Source of the DNA: Candidatus Saccharimonadota bacterium | GTDB taxonomy: Bacteria; Patescibacteriota; Saccharimonadia; Saccharimonadales; Saccharimonadaceae | Assembly: GCA_017480095.1 (NCBI GenBank) | Contig: JAFVBG010000003.1 | Location: forward strand, 62,001-126,000 | DNA: 64,000 nucleotides | Direction: 5' to 3' | Part shown: positions 33,091 through 42,086 of the stretch, piece after piece | Layout: the number at the start of each line of letters is the position of its first letter | Position numbering within the stretch: position 1 is the first letter of the stretch | Translations under genes and position numbers: made by a program | The notes under the pieces: generated by a model | What the model saw: the letters and a program-made list of their open reading frames with translations, nothing else | What the model was told of the DNA's origin: nothing | Databases searched by the model: none

Positions 33091-34899
33091 TCGCTCATCC
33101 GTAAGGCCGATGAGCTCGTGGTTGAGGTTGCCAGACCAGAGTGAGTCGGTCATGTAACGCGGCGATTTCTTACGGCTGTAGTCCAGCGTTAGCGACTGAA
33201 GGTCAGAAAGCACGCGGTGGGACAGGCGCTTGTAGCCTTCGTGGACATTGTTTGGCCAATCTCGACCAAAATCAGTCGTAAACCCGCGCCAGAATTGCTC
33301 AAAGTCGCCGTCACTATAAGTATGATTAGTAGAAGTCAGCTCGTGGAAACGACAAATTTCCTTGAAACCGGGGTCAAAGCCCAGTTCTTGATAGTCGGCA
33401 CTGTCGATGCCGCGCATAGCATAGGTGGCAACTCGTTCGACGTATGACATAGCTTGAATAAAATCTGGCGTGAGTTCGGTTTTGCCCTGTTTTTCGATTA
33501 AAGTTTTGTTGGCTTTGGCGATTAACTCGGTAGCTGGTCTGAATTGGACGCTATTCTCACCATCTGCACTTTGGAAAATTGGTAATTTCTCAATCATTTG
33601 GTCGAGCTCAGCGTTGCCGGAGTGCGGTTTTTCGAGCTTGGTCTGGTCGGTATTTTGGTCTAGGCGACGCAAGATGTCGATAGCTGGGATATGGTCGTAT
33701 TCTACTTCATTCCGAGTCCCGGCGCGGATTGAACCCTCGATAAGTTTATCATAATTAGCCAAGTCAAAACACCTTTCGCCGTCAAAACCAGTATAGAGAT
33801 AGCGATTATGTTGATCTTTGCGGATGTTCACTATATCTTGAAGTGTTTTGGTCTTTTCGGCGTGAATTGCTGGATTGTCCTTTGAGTCATAAAATTCAAC
33901 CATGGCGTGCAAGAGCTCATGTATGCCAGGGCGTTCATCATGGATGAAGTCACGACCATCCCAGAGCGTCCCTTGCAGGGCAATGGCGTCGCGGCGGTTG
34001 GATTCAAATTTGGCATAGTCGCCAGTTGGAATAGTGCGATAAATCTGCATTAAATCGCGGATATTGCGAGGGTTGGCCTCAGAGGTCAGAACGTGAATAG
34101 CGTAGTCGGAGATGCCAAATTCGCCCGGCGAAGTACCAAAGGAGTTGCCAGAGTGCGAAAGACAGTCGTAAATCGGTATTCCAGAGTCGATGGCAGGGAT
34201 GACATTATCTTTGAAAGCCTGGATGCGTTCGGCGTTGATGCCGTGGTTGAAAGCATAGCTGCGCAGGAGACTAGATTTGGTATTCCAGTTGGAGCCGTCG
34301 ATACTGTCATCTGGGGATTGGCGCAGTTCGGTAAAATAATCATAGTATTGCTCAAAGACTTCGGGGTCGCGTTGTTTACTGGCGACTTGAATGGCATCTT
34401 CGATATAACCAAAAGCAGTACCAACTCCCCGCGGGGTGTCAGTTTGGGCTACCCCTCTGGCGCGCTCTAGAATGGCATCGGTGGTCTCGTTGGTAAAAAC
34501 CGCTTCGTCATAACAAGAGACATAGGCGATAGCTAGATTTTCAAAACCGAACTTGACTTGGTGGGCGATTTTAGGGTCTTCTGGCTCGATTTGCGCGTAA
34601 AAATCGGCAAACTGTTCAAGTCGTCCAGAAATCTGGGCGATTTTTTCGTCGTTAGCACGGGCAAGATTGGGCGCGGCAAGATGCTGGTTTGCGCCTAAGC
34701 TGGAGTAGATACGGTACATCTCCGCTTCAGCTGCGGGAGATTTTGGCGTGAGTTCGGCCCCAGAACGTTTAGCCCAGTCAGCAAAGCTAGTTTTTATCCT
34801 CTCCTCTTCGGACGTTGTATCTTCTTCAAGATTATCCCAGTCACTCCAATCGTCCCAGTCACTAGAAGTATCAATAGAAATTGTTGGCTGTTTTTCCAT
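33088..34899 (-). CDS. Large soluble protein with HELLH zinc-peptidase-like motif
   Basis: 603 residues, no signal peptide or membrane span, with an acidic Asp/Trp-rich N-terminus (SSDWDDWSDWDNLEEDT). HELLH at residues 327-331 fits HExxH zinc peptidases. The flanking GIHELLHAMVEFYD is helical as required, but the third ligand cannot be assigned by eye. The rest is predicted α-helical, perhaps repeat-like. I do not recognise a family. TATAAT lies 11 bases before ATG, giving a leader of only a few bases. It is flanked by membrane and lipid genes on the other strand. Confidence 0.7.
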   Translation of the reverse strand: MEKQPTISIDTSSDWDDWSDWDNLEEDTTSEEERIKTSFADWAKRSGAELTPKSPAAEAEMYRIYSSLGANQHLAAPNLARANDEKIAQISGRLEQFADFYAQIEPEDPKIAHQVKFGFENLAIAYVSCYDEAVFTNETTDAILERARGVAQTDTPRGVGTAFGYIEDAIQVASKQRDPEVFEQYYDYFTELRQSPDDSIDGSNWNTKSSLLRSYAFNHGINAERIQAFKDNVIPAIDSGIPIYDCLSHSGNSFGTSPGEFGISDYAIHVLTSEANPRNIRDLMQIYRTIPTGDYAKFESNRRDAIALQGTLWDGRDFIHDERPGIHELLHAMVEFYDSKDNPAIHAEKTKTLQDIVNIRKDQHNRYLYTGFDGERCFDLANYDKLIEGSIRAGTRNEVEYDHIPAIDILRRLDQNTDQTKLEKPHSGNAELDQMIEKLPIFQSADGENSVQFRPATELIAKANKTLIEKQGKTELTPDFIQAMSYVERVATYAMRGIDSADYQELGFDPGFKEICRFHELTSTNHTYSDGDFEQFWRGFTTDFGRDWPNNVHEGYKRLSHRVLSDLQSLTLDYSRKKSPRYMTDSLWSGNLNHELIGLTDER

Positions 34900-34955
34900 A
34901 AGCTTATTTTATTATAATTACCCCAAAAAGTCTAGAATGTGATACAATAATAGTT

Positions 34956-35978
34956 ATGAATAAAAATGTGATTAAGCAGCTAGTTTGGAATGCTATCTTT
35001 TTTATGATTCTGATGTTCGGCACGTTTTGGCTAGTTCTAAAGGATCAAGACCCAGCTGAGCTGATTGAGATTGCTAAAGGGGTAGATACTAAGTTCCTGC
35101 TGGTTGGCTTCGGTGCGATGTTGCTCTATTTTGCGATGGAGGCTTGGAATATTCGCAATATCTTACGCTCCTTTGGCGAAAAAGAGAGCTTTTGGCGAGC
35201 ATATAAACATACTCTGATTGGCTTTTTCTTTGCTGCGGTCACTCCGGGGGCTTCTGGTGGTCAGCCGATTGAGGTGTATTATATGACGAAAGATGGGATT
35301 TCGGCTGGGCATGGTTCCCTAGCGCTCCTGGTGCAGGTCTGTGGCGTGCAGATTTCGATGATGACATTAGGCATTATCGGGATGTTTTTTAACGCTGGAT
35401 TGCTCTCTGGTCCGCTTTTGACATTGGTGATTATCGGTCTAATCGTGAATGGTGCGGCACTGCTGCTCATGTGGATTGCGATTTTCTCGCCGAAGTTGAC
35501 GAAGAAAATCGTGCATTTTTTCGTAGGTTTCATCGCGAAAATCGGTTTCAAGAAGGTGCTTGAGAAGAGGAAAGATATTGATAAGAGCCTTGAACAATAC
35601 GCTAAGGGTTCGGTTTATCTGAAGAAACATCCGAAGGAGTTCTGGGCTTGCATTTTTCGAGTGTTTATCCAGTTTACCTGTTATTTTTCGGTGCCGTATT
35701 TTGTTTACAAGGCGTTTGGATTGTCTGAATATAGCTTTGTGCAAATCTTTGCGATGCAGTCGTTGATTTTTATGGCGACTTCTGCCCTGCCGATTCCAGG
35801 GGCGATTGGGGCGAGCGAGGCAACATTTCTCGACCTCTTTGGCATGGTCTTTGGCGCAGAACTTTTGCGGAGTGCTACCCTGCTCAATCGCGGAATCACC
35901 TTTTATGCATTCGTATTTTTGACCATGTTGGTGGTGTTTGTCAATAACCTGTTGCTTGGTCGAAAAGAGAAGAAATAG
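34956..35978 (+). CDS. Lysylphosphatidylglycerol synthase TM-region / flippase-like membrane protein
   Basis: 340 residues with about eight membrane spans. The sequence TLIGFFFAAVTPGASGGQPIEVYYM and the C-terminal SALPIPGAIGASEATFLDLFG are signatures of the UPF0104/MprF flippase domain. The cytosolic lysyl-transfer domain of MprF is absent, as in many stand-alone members. It probably moves or helps synthesise an envelope lipid. TACAAT lies seven bases before ATG (leaderless). An AGAGG/CCTCT hairpin follows at 36033-36055. Confidence 0.9.
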   Translation: MNKNVIKQLVWNAIFFMILMFGTFWLVLKDQDPAELIEIAKGVDTKFLLVGFGAMLLYFAMEAWNIRNILRSFGEKESFWRAYKHTLIGFFFAAVTPGASGGQPIEVYYMTKDGISAGHGSLALLVQVCGVQISMMTLGIIGMFFNAGLLSGPLLTLVIIGLIVNGAALLLMWIAIFSPKLTKKIVHFFVGFIAKIGFKKVLEKRKDIDKSLEQYAKGSVYLKKHPKEFWACIFRVFIQFTCYFSVPYFVYKAFGLSEYSFVQIFAMQSLIFMATSALPIPGAIGASEATFLDLFGMVFGAELLRSATLLNRGITFYAFVFLTMLVVFVNNLLLGRKEKK

Positions 35979-36082
35979 GCAGTTTTGAGGCTTTTTAGGA
36001 TTTTGGCGATTTTGGGGTGATTTTTGGGATTTTTAGAGGGGATTTTCACCTCTGTTATTGCGTAAAAAAGCTTATGCTACTA

Positions 36083-36111
36083 TTGACTTTTTCGCTAAAA
36101 TATGCTATAAT
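36083..36111 (+). promoter_or_regulatory. Promoter of the exported protein at 36205
   Basis: TTGACT (36083-36088), 17 bp, TATAAT (36106-36111). It gives a leader of ~87 nt with hairpins ATAGCT/AGCTAT and CGAGGT/CACCTCG and a strong AAGGAGG. Confidence 0.8.
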
Positions 36112-36204
36112 GGAGACATAGCTACATTTGGGAGCTATAAGCTACACATCACGATCGAGGTTGAGACACCTCGCGCACTTTTATAGGAAGGAGGTAGTCT
36201 TATT

Positions 36205-36888
36205 ATGAAGAAGACTATCAAAGTTACTACGTTGACCCTGGCACTGACACTGGCGATGACCTGGCTGTTTTCAACTAACGCTTTTGCGGCTGCTAAGAGC
36301 AGTATCCAGAAGCGCGCCGATAAACAGACGACGACACTTACCAACTACGGTGATTTTTACGGTTGGACTCCAACTGTGAGGGTTACCAATAATACTACTG
36401 GCAAGGTTGTAAAGAGGATAACTCTGAGGAACTCGAAGTATGTCTTCGACATCACCCAGACAACCAAGAAGTCTGGAAGTAGCATTGCCACAACATTCAA
36501 AGTCCACGGCTCGAAATATAGCCTGAACGGCATCAAGCTGTCGCTGAAGAAATATGCTGTAAAGGCAGATTTCAAGTCTCGTCTTGAAGACCGGGCTGGG
36601 CTGAAAGCTGATGAACTGATGCGGAAAGCGTCGAAGAATCAGTGGACAGTCACCCAGGCGACATCCATCTACAAAGGTGGTGTGGCCGCGGTCGAGCAGC
36701 TGGTGGTAAACAGTAAGTATCAATTTAAGATGACCGTGAGCGCTGTGCGCAAGGGCGGCAAAATTGTACTTAGCTACACCAGAAACGGTAAGGCTTGTAA
36801 AGCTGCCGATATCGAAGATTGGCTGGTCAACTACAAGGCTGAGCCGCTCAGCGGCACAAAAGCGGGCAACTCATCCGCTACGCAGTAA
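36205..36888 (+). CDS. Small exported lysine-rich protein
   Basis: 227 residues. The signal peptide is clear (MKKTIKVTTLTLALTLAMTW, cleavage after ANAFA near residue 28). The mature part is basic and rich in Lys, Thr and Ser, with alternating β-like stretches (YGWTPTVRVTNNTTGKVVKR, then KYQFKMTVSAVRKGGKIVL). I recognise no family. Size and β content suggest one or two small domains. AAGGAGG is eight bases before ATG. A strong terminator follows, so it is a single-gene unit, perhaps well expressed. Confidence 0.85.
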   Translation: MKKTIKVTTLTLALTLAMTWLFSTNAFAAAKSSIQKRADKQTTTLTNYGDFYGWTPTVRVTNNTTGKVVKRITLRNSKYVFDITQTTKKSGSSIATTFKVHGSKYSLNGIKLSLKKYAVKADFKSRLEDRAGLKADELMRKASKNQWTVTQATSIYKGGVAAVEQLVVNSKYQFKMTVSAVRKGGKIVLSYTRNGKACKAADIEDWLVNYKAEPLSGTKAGNSSATQ

Positions 36889-36952
36889 GCCTGCAGTCTC
36901 TTGATCTAACCAGTCTGTTAGGATACGGTAACTCATTAACCCCCTTTCTTCT

Positions 36953-36977
36953 GCCCTCCCCTAGTGGAGGGCTTTTT
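36953..36977 (+). terminator. Terminator of the exported protein gene
   Basis: GCCCTCC-CCTAGT-GGAGGGC followed by TTTTT. Confidence 0.9.
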
Positions 36978-37077
36978 CTATGGTCATTATTTAAAGTTGA
37001 GAGGTCGGTGTAACAGGGGTTATTACTTAAAGTGGCGATTTCTTGTTATTTAAAGTTAAACCTAATAGTACAAAAAA

Positions 37078-37153
37078 TGGAGCTGCGACCGGGATTTGAA
37101 CCCGGGACCTCATCCTTACCATGGATGCGCTCTACCTACTGAGCTATCACAGC
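37078..37153 (-). tRNA. tRNA-Thr(GGT)
   Basis: Acceptor GCTGTGA with TCGCAGC, anticodon stem CATCC/GGATG with loop ATGGTAA (anticodon GGT), T-loop GTTCAAAT, discriminator T, encoded CCA. The body closely resembles bacterial tRNA-Thr. Confidence 0.96.
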
Positions 37154-37228
37154 AACTAACACTCAGTATAACACAGAATAGTTTTTTTGAAAACCCCCAA
37201 TCAAAAATAATCGAGGAATAATCAAAAA

Positions 37229-37258
37229 AAATACCGCCCATATTGGGCGGTATTTTGG
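37229..37258. terminator. Bidirectional-looking terminator
   Basis: AATACCGCCC pairs with GGGCGGTATT. On the minus strand it is followed by a long T-run and ends the DUF5684 gene. Confidence 0.88.
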
Positions 37259-37266
37259 TGAGCTGT

Positions 37267-37797
37267 TTAGTTCTTCAAAGCTTTTTTATTGAACTTAGCC
37301 TTGCCGAGACCCAAGATGAGCCAGCAGATATTTGGGAAAAGAATCATCGCAACGATGAAACCAGTGCCCTTACCAAAGGCTTTGCCCAGGGCGATGGAGT
37401 GTTTGATGTCTGCGACGAGCGCAAAGAGACTTGCGGCTAGCATGGCGATGATTACCCAGATATGAGCGCCAAAATCGTAGGCCTGAACCTCTTCTGCGGT
37501 CATGTTGGTATTGAAGCCATTGAGCGAGAATACGAGATTGGCAGCAAAGTAAGCGATAATCATCCACCAGAACCAGTTTTGCATCCCGACAATCTTGTAT
37601 AGAAGGTAGTTATTATAGATTGGGATTAGGGATTTCCAACCTTTTTCACCAGCTTTTTCAAAGATTTTCCAACCAGCAATGACGGTCAGAATATAAAATA
37701 AGAGCCCGAAGGTAAAAATGGACCCTAAGAGCCCACCTGCAATGGCGGTAGCCGCCTGTTCGTCGGTGAGCGTTACTGTTTCTGCAAATGCATACAT
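37267..37797 (-). CDS. DUF5684-type membrane protein
   Basis: 176 residues with four predicted spans (near 20-42, 72-92, 112-132 and 145-165). The block WKIFEKAGEKGWKSLIPIYN and YLLYKIVG is typical of DUF5684 proteins, often annotated as signal peptidase-associated or simply hypothetical. Function unknown. RBS AAGGAG lies before ATG at 37797, and it is followed by its own terminator. Confidence 0.8.
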   Translation of the reverse strand: MYAFAETVTLTDEQAATAIAGGLLGSIFTFGLLFYILTVIAGWKIFEKAGEKGWKSLIPIYNNYLLYKIVGMQNWFWWMIIAYFAANLVFSLNGFNTNMTAEEVQAYDFGAHIWVIIAMLAASLFALVADIKHSIALGKAFGKGTGFIVAMILFPNICWLILGLGKAKFNKKALKN

Positions 37798-37888
37798 TTA
37801 TAAAACTCCTTGTTTTTAATCTTAATTTAATTTTAGCATGACCAAAATAGCCTGTCAAGAATCGTGGGGGAGTAGAACTAAGTAAAAA

Positions 37889-38743
37889 TTATTGGATTTT
37901 GCGTTTTTTCAGGGTGGCGCGGCGAGCAGAGACGACTCTAGGGGTGGCGGCAGGGGATTTGACCTGTGTCTTGACGGTGGCATGGCGATTGGGGGTTGCG
38001 GCGGCGCGACGCTCGATAGACGGAGCTGGGCGTGGCACTGGGCGCGAAACCATGCGAGTGGCACGCTCGCGGCTAAGCCTGGAGGCTCGGCGAGAAGCAG
38101 AAGTGGTGCGTTCACGACGTTTGCTATTCTCGGCAATCTGAGCTTCGATGCGAGCGGTAGTAGCGGTGACCATTTCGGTATCTTCAGCTGCTTCATAGAT
38201 TGCTAAGATTTGACGCAAAGTAGCAGTGGAGTGGTCTAAATCGTAAGCGGTCTCAAGAGCTTCGATGGCGTTTTTGCGATTCCCCATTTTCTCCTCGGCT
38301 TTTGCTAGGGCAATATAGCGAGCTGGCAAATCCCCCTCTAGTTCAAGGGCCTGGTGAAAAGCCATGGCAGCCTTTTCATAAGCGCCAGTTTCTAAATAAA
38401 TCAGACCGACGTTATGTAGGGAGCTGGCGTTGCTATCGAGCGACTGGGCAATCTCAAAACACTCGATGGCCTCGTCGTATTTTTGGTCTTTTGCATAGAG
38501 AATGCCAAGACGGTTATAGGCGGCGGCATTTTTCTCGTCAAATTTCAAGATGGTAAGCAGGGCTTTCTCGGCGCGCATTGGCTTGCGCTCGCGCATGGAA
38601 GATTGGGCGATAGACCAGAGCTTTTTCATCTGGAGTTCGCGTTTGGGGTCTTTCTGCTCGGAGTTCTTTTTGCGCCCAGCAAAAAGTGGGTAAAGAATGG
38701 CAAGGTAGAGGCTGAAAAATAGAATTAGCAGAATGCCAAGCAT
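37889..38743 (-). CDS. Membrane-anchored TPR protein
   Basis: 284 residues. One N-terminal membrane span (residues 2-22), then three to four TPR units (AAYNRLGILYAKDQKYDEAI, then SLHNVGLIYLETGAYEKAA, then ARYIALAKAEEKMGNRKNAI). A basic, disordered Arg/Ala/Pro tail covers the last ~80 residues. It is likely a scaffold on the inner face of the membrane. TACAAT is six bases before ATG (leaderless). It starts 18 bp downstream of the holB stop. Confidence 0.85.
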   Translation of the reverse strand: MLGILLILFFSLYLAILYPLFAGRKKNSEQKDPKRELQMKKLWSIAQSSMRERKPMRAEKALLTILKFDEKNAAAYNRLGILYAKDQKYDEAIECFEIAQSLDSNASSLHNVGLIYLETGAYEKAAMAFHQALELEGDLPARYIALAKAEEKMGNRKNAIEALETAYDLDHSTATLRQILAIYEAAEDTEMVTATTARIEAQIAENSKRRERTTSASRRASRLSRERATRMVSRPVPRPAPSIERRAAATPNRHATVKTQVKSPAATPRVVSARRATLKKRKIQ

Positions 38744-38761
38744 AATGTTATTGTATCACAA

Positions 38762-39478
38762 TTAGATAAGATTCGCAACGAGTTGGAGCTTGATATTGCC
38801 GTTCCCCCTGAGATTTTGCTCCAGCGTGAGCAGGTGTGGCAACTTTTTTAGAAAAGCTGGATTTTTTGTAATAAAATACGATTTATAGGCTAGTTCGATG
38901 GCAGTAGTGGTAATCTGTAAAACTGGCTCACGGGGAGTTTTGAAAAGTTTTGGGTTAGTCAGCTCTTCGGCGAAGGCTGGCACATCACGCGCAGAGACGG
39001 TGAGCATTTTTTTAGCCAAAACTAGTATATCGTTATCGACTGCGGGTGGGTTTTTGATGAGATTTTTGTGACGCTGGACAAAAATGTTGGCGCGCGAACG
39101 GACAGTCTCTAGAATAGGGCCGAGGTCAGTGGTAAAAATCACAAAATGATAATTCTCACGAGGTTCTTCCAGGAGCTTCAGGAGGGCGTCTTGGGACACT
39201 TGCGAGAGAGCGGCGGCATCTTCGATGATGATATAATGGTCACTGGTTTGCTTGGCGCGGCAATGCTCGATGATTTCGCGTACTTCGTCGATGCCGATTT
39301 TGCCAGTGTCAGATTTAGTCGGTGCGACGTAGGACTGGAGTTTTGGGAAGAAATCTTTTGGAGTTTTAGCAGTCTTGAGGTTAGAATTTGGCTTAATGAC
39401 AGCTTGATCGACTACAAAAATCGAGAATCCCGTCTTGAGCGCGAGAGTTTTGATTTGTGTGAGGTCGTCAAAGAACAT
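38762..39478 (-). CDS. holB: DNA polymerase III delta-prime-like clamp-loader subunit
   Basis: 238 residues. IGIDEVREIIEHC, YIIIEDAAALSQVSQDALLK and LLEEPRENYHFVIFTTDLGP are the AAA+ clamp-loader blocks, with SRA in the sensor-1/arginine-finger region. The P-loop is absent, as expected for delta-prime, and the N-terminus is short. It should join the DnaX/HolA complex that loads the sliding clamp for DnaE. It lies between the RluA-type gene and the TPR gene in one minus-strand operon. Confidence 0.85.
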   Translation of the reverse strand: MFFDDLTQIKTLALKTGFSIFVVDQAVIKPNSNLKTAKTPKDFFPKLQSYVAPTKSDTGKIGIDEVREIIEHCRAKQTSDHYIIIEDAAALSQVSQDALLKLLEEPRENYHFVIFTTDLGPILETVRSRANIFVQRHKNLIKNPPAVDNDILVLAKKMLTVSARDVPAFAEELTNPKLFKTPREPVLQITTTAIELAYKSYFITKNPAFLKKLPHLLTLEQNLRGNGNIKLQLVANLI

Positions 39479-39487
39479 CGAGGAGAC

Positions 39488-40513
39488 TTACTCCGAGCGC
39501 ATCTGCTCAATGTTAAGCTGTTTTTTGAGTAGAGTGCGTTTGCAACTAGCTAAAAATTCATTAAAATCGGTCGGTAGCGGCGCGGTAAAGACAGTGCGAT
39601 TCCCTCCTGGCAAGGTGATTTCAAGTGATGAGGCGTGCAGGAGCAAACGGTGAACACCAGATTTATCATTAGCCTTAGCGTCGCCGTAAACTGGGTCACC
39701 AAGAATCGGATGGCCGAGGTATTTAAGATGGACGCGGAGCTGGTGGGTGCGACCAGTGAGCGGATGCAGCTCGATTAGTGAGTAGGTTTGACCGTCTTTC
39801 TCTAGCAGTTCGGCCACTTGATAATAGGTCTGAGACGGCTTACCATTAGCATCAACCATAAAGGTAGTCGGGTGTTTCATATTACGGATGATGGGCAGGT
39901 CGATTTTGGCAGCGTCCAACTTTGGTCGGCCTTCGACGATGGCAAAATAGGTTTTGTGGGTGTTTCTTTCCTGAAATTGGCGACGCAGATTGGACTGAAC
40001 GGCAGGATTTTTGGCCAAAATTACCACGCCAGAGGTGTCACGGTCTAGACGATGGACTAGCAGGCCGTAATCTTCCAGAGTCGGCTCGGTAGTAAACTCG
40101 CCCTTCGCCATGCTTAGAAGCCCGGCTGGTTTGTTGATGACGAGTACATTATCGTCTTCGTAAATTGTGAAATCTTTGACGCTCGGCGGAGTTTGACGGG
40201 CTGGCACAATTAAGATGATTTCAGGGTTTTGCGGACGCTCATTCTCTGGCAAATCTTGTGCCGCATTAAGAGCCTCTTGGTCGTAATAGATAATCTCGGC
40301 ATTCGGCTTGGTAACAATGCGACCATCGACGGAAACATAGCCTGATTTGATGAAGTTTTGCAGGGTACTGCGGTTGTATTCTGGGTGCTTAGCCACCAAA
40401 AGTAAATCTAAACGCTGGCGGGGCTTTTTGGTGTCGTTTTGCTTAAGCTCGGTATCGCCATTGATTACGCGCGACATGGCTGGCTTGCTAAACTTCTTCC
40501 CAGTAATAATCAT
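39488..40513 (-). CDS. RluA-family pseudouridine synthase
   Basis: 341 residues. An S4 RNA-binding domain (RLDLLLVAKHPEYNRSTLQNFI) is followed by the catalytic domain with HRLDRDTSGVVILAKN (catalytic Asp) and LHPLTGRTHQLRVHLKYLGHPI. It isomerises uridines in 23S rRNA or tRNA, resembling RluD/RluC, but the exact site cannot be told. TATAAT lies six bases before ATG (leaderless). It is divergent from the methylase at 40568. Confidence 0.93.
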   Translation of the reverse strand: MIITGKKFSKPAMSRVINGDTELKQNDTKKPRQRLDLLLVAKHPEYNRSTLQNFIKSGYVSVDGRIVTKPNAEIIYYDQEALNAAQDLPENERPQNPEIILIVPARQTPPSVKDFTIYEDDNVLVINKPAGLLSMAKGEFTTEPTLEDYGLLVHRLDRDTSGVVILAKNPAVQSNLRRQFQERNTHKTYFAIVEGRPKLDAAKIDLPIIRNMKHPTTFMVDANGKPSQTYYQVAELLEKDGQTYSLIELHPLTGRTHQLRVHLKYLGHPILGDPVYGDAKANDKSGVHRLLLHASSLEITLPGGNRTVFTAPLPTDFNEFLASCKRTLLKKQLNIEQMRSE

Positions 40514-40532
40514 AGGGATATTATACCATAAC

Positions 40533-40561
40533 TTGACTTTTTGTTCAATCTGTGGTATAAT
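40533..40561 (+). promoter_or_regulatory. Promoter placing the methylase start at +1
   Basis: TTGACT (40533-40538), 17-bp spacer, TGGTATAAT with box at 40556-40561. The ATG at 40568 falls exactly seven bases past the box. Confidence 0.8.
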
Positions 40562-40567
40562 GGAAGT

Positions 40568-41806
40568 ATGTATATTGCGATTCTAGGTCGGCAGCCAGAG
40601 ATTTCTCTGGCGGAAATATGCGCCCAATTTGGCAACGCCAAGCGTATTTCGGGGAAAATAGCGGAATTTGAGCTTCCAGAGGCGGAAAAGCTTGATTTTT
40701 TGCGTCAAACTTCAGTTCTAACAGAGGTGGGTGAGCCGAATATTGACCGTTTTGGTGGTAGTCTAAAATTTGCAAAAAAGTTGGAACAGAAACCATTGGA
40801 TTATCTAAAAACCTTGCCTGAGGGTAAGATTGTTTTAGGGGTATCAGATTATTCAAAACGAGCTTCAAAAGGGCACGCAATTCACGAGGCGCTGAAGCTT
40901 AAACAGATCTTGAAAAAACAGGGGCGAAATGTGCGTGTTTTGCCAAATTCTACGCCAGAGATTTCTTCGGCGGTGGCCTGCCACGAAAAATTAGGACGCA
41001 AACCTCTTCATGTTGAATTGATTAGCTTTGAGAGAAATTGGTATCTCTCGCTCGGTTCGCAAGATATTGAGGCCTACAGCCGTCGCGATCAAGCGCGCCC
41101 AGCCAGAGATGCGAAGGTGGGGATGTTGCCACCAAAGCTAGCGCAGATTTTGATTAACCTCTGTGGCCCACTGAAGGCTGATTCTACCGTACTAGACCCC
41201 TTCTGTGGAACAGGGGTAGTGTTGCAGGAAGCCAGATTGATGGGCTACTTGGCTTATGGTACGGATATTTCAGAGCGCATCGTTGATTTTGCGCAGAAAA
41301 ATCTGGACTGGCAGACGGAAAAAACCAGTAAAAAGCCTTTGTCAACAGAGGTAAACCGAACAGATGTTCGGTTGCCAGATTGTACCGTGGAGGTGGGCGA
41401 TGCGACAAACTTTGTCTGGAAAAAACAAATTGATGCCGTGGCGGCGGAGATTTACCTCGGTCCACCAATGTCTCAGGCGCCAGTGGAGATTAAACTCAAG
41501 ACTGCCCAGCAAGAGTGTGGTACAATTTTGCAAGGCTTCTTGAAAAATGTTAGCGCGCAGGTTAAGAGTGGTACGCCGGTCGTGCTGGCAATTCCGGCTT
41601 GGATTCGTCCAGACGGCTCTTATGCCCATCTTAACGTTGACGCCAGCGAGTATGGTTTTAAAGTGATGAGTTACGCTAGAAAACCCCTTGACGAAAAAGG
41701 CAAGATGGGGTATAATGATTCTAATAAGTTGGGCTTTTCTGGCTTGCTTTATGCACGCCCGGATCAAGTTGTAGCCCGTGAGATAATAGTATTAAGGAAA
41801 AATTAA
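40568..41806 (+). CDS. Trm11/TrmG10-like RNA methyltransferase
   Basis: 412 residues from ATG 40568. A THUMP-like N-terminal half precedes YSRRDQARPARDAKVGMLPP, VLDPFCGTGVVLQEARLMGY and YGTDIS, the typical SAM-binding block of Trm11/TrmG10 m2G10 tRNA methylases, better known from archaea and eukaryotes. The catalytic (D/N)PPY appears as EIYLGPPMS, an altered form, so chemistry is less certain. rpmA follows 3 bp after the stop. Confidence 0.8.
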   Translation: MYIAILGRQPEISLAEICAQFGNAKRISGKIAEFELPEAEKLDFLRQTSVLTEVGEPNIDRFGGSLKFAKKLEQKPLDYLKTLPEGKIVLGVSDYSKRASKGHAIHEALKLKQILKKQGRNVRVLPNSTPEISSAVACHEKLGRKPLHVELISFERNWYLSLGSQDIEAYSRRDQARPARDAKVGMLPPKLAQILINLCGPLKADSTVLDPFCGTGVVLQEARLMGYLAYGTDISERIVDFAQKNLDWQTEKTSKKPLSTEVNRTDVRLPDCTVEVGDATNFVWKKQIDAVAAEIYLGPPMSQAPVEIKLKTAQQECGTILQGFLKNVSAQVKSGTPVVLAIPAWIRPDGSYAHLNVDASEYGFKVMSYARKPLDEKGKMGYNDSNKLGFSGLLYARPDQVVAREIIVLRKN

Positions 41807-41809
41807 GTC

Positions 41810-42082
41810 ATGTCACATGTGAAAGCTGGCGGTACCGCCAAGAATATCCACAACAACGCCGGCCAGCGCCTCGGTGTGAAGCGCTTTGGTGGCCAAAGAG
41901 TTAAAAACGGTGAAGTGATTGTGCGCCAGACTGGTAGCACGAAGATTGCTGGCGAAGGCACTTATATGTCTCGCAACTTCACGATTCACGCCGCGAAAGA
42001 CGGCATCGTTACCTTCGTCAAGACGAAGAAAACTCATTTCTCAGGCAAGTCCTTACCTCGCGTTCGTGTTGAAGTACGATAA
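41810..42082 (+). CDS. rpmA: 50S ribosomal protein L27
   Basis: 90 residues. It begins MSHVKAGGTAKNIHNNAGQR, with LGVKRFGGQ and VRQTGSTKIAGEGTYMSR as in L27, whose N-terminus reaches the peptidyl-transferase centre. The usual partner rplU (L21) is not adjacent here. AAGGA lies ahead of ATG, three bp after the methylase stop. Ended by a terminator at 42087-42112. Confidence 0.96.
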   Translation: MSHVKAGGTAKNIHNNAGQRLGVKRFGGQRVKNGEVIVRQTGSTKIAGEGTYMSRNFTIHAAKDGIVTFVKTKKTHFSGKSLPRVRVEVR

Positions 42083-42086
42083 GAAA

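Noticed and set aside
36985-37070. CRISPR array, from the repeated TTTAAAGT motif
   Set aside because: Only three short imperfect copies, no constant-length spacers and no cas genes.
37892-38206. Gly/Arg-rich frames opposite the TPR protein tail
   Set aside because: Shadows of the Arg/Ala/Pro-rich C-terminus in GC-rich codons.
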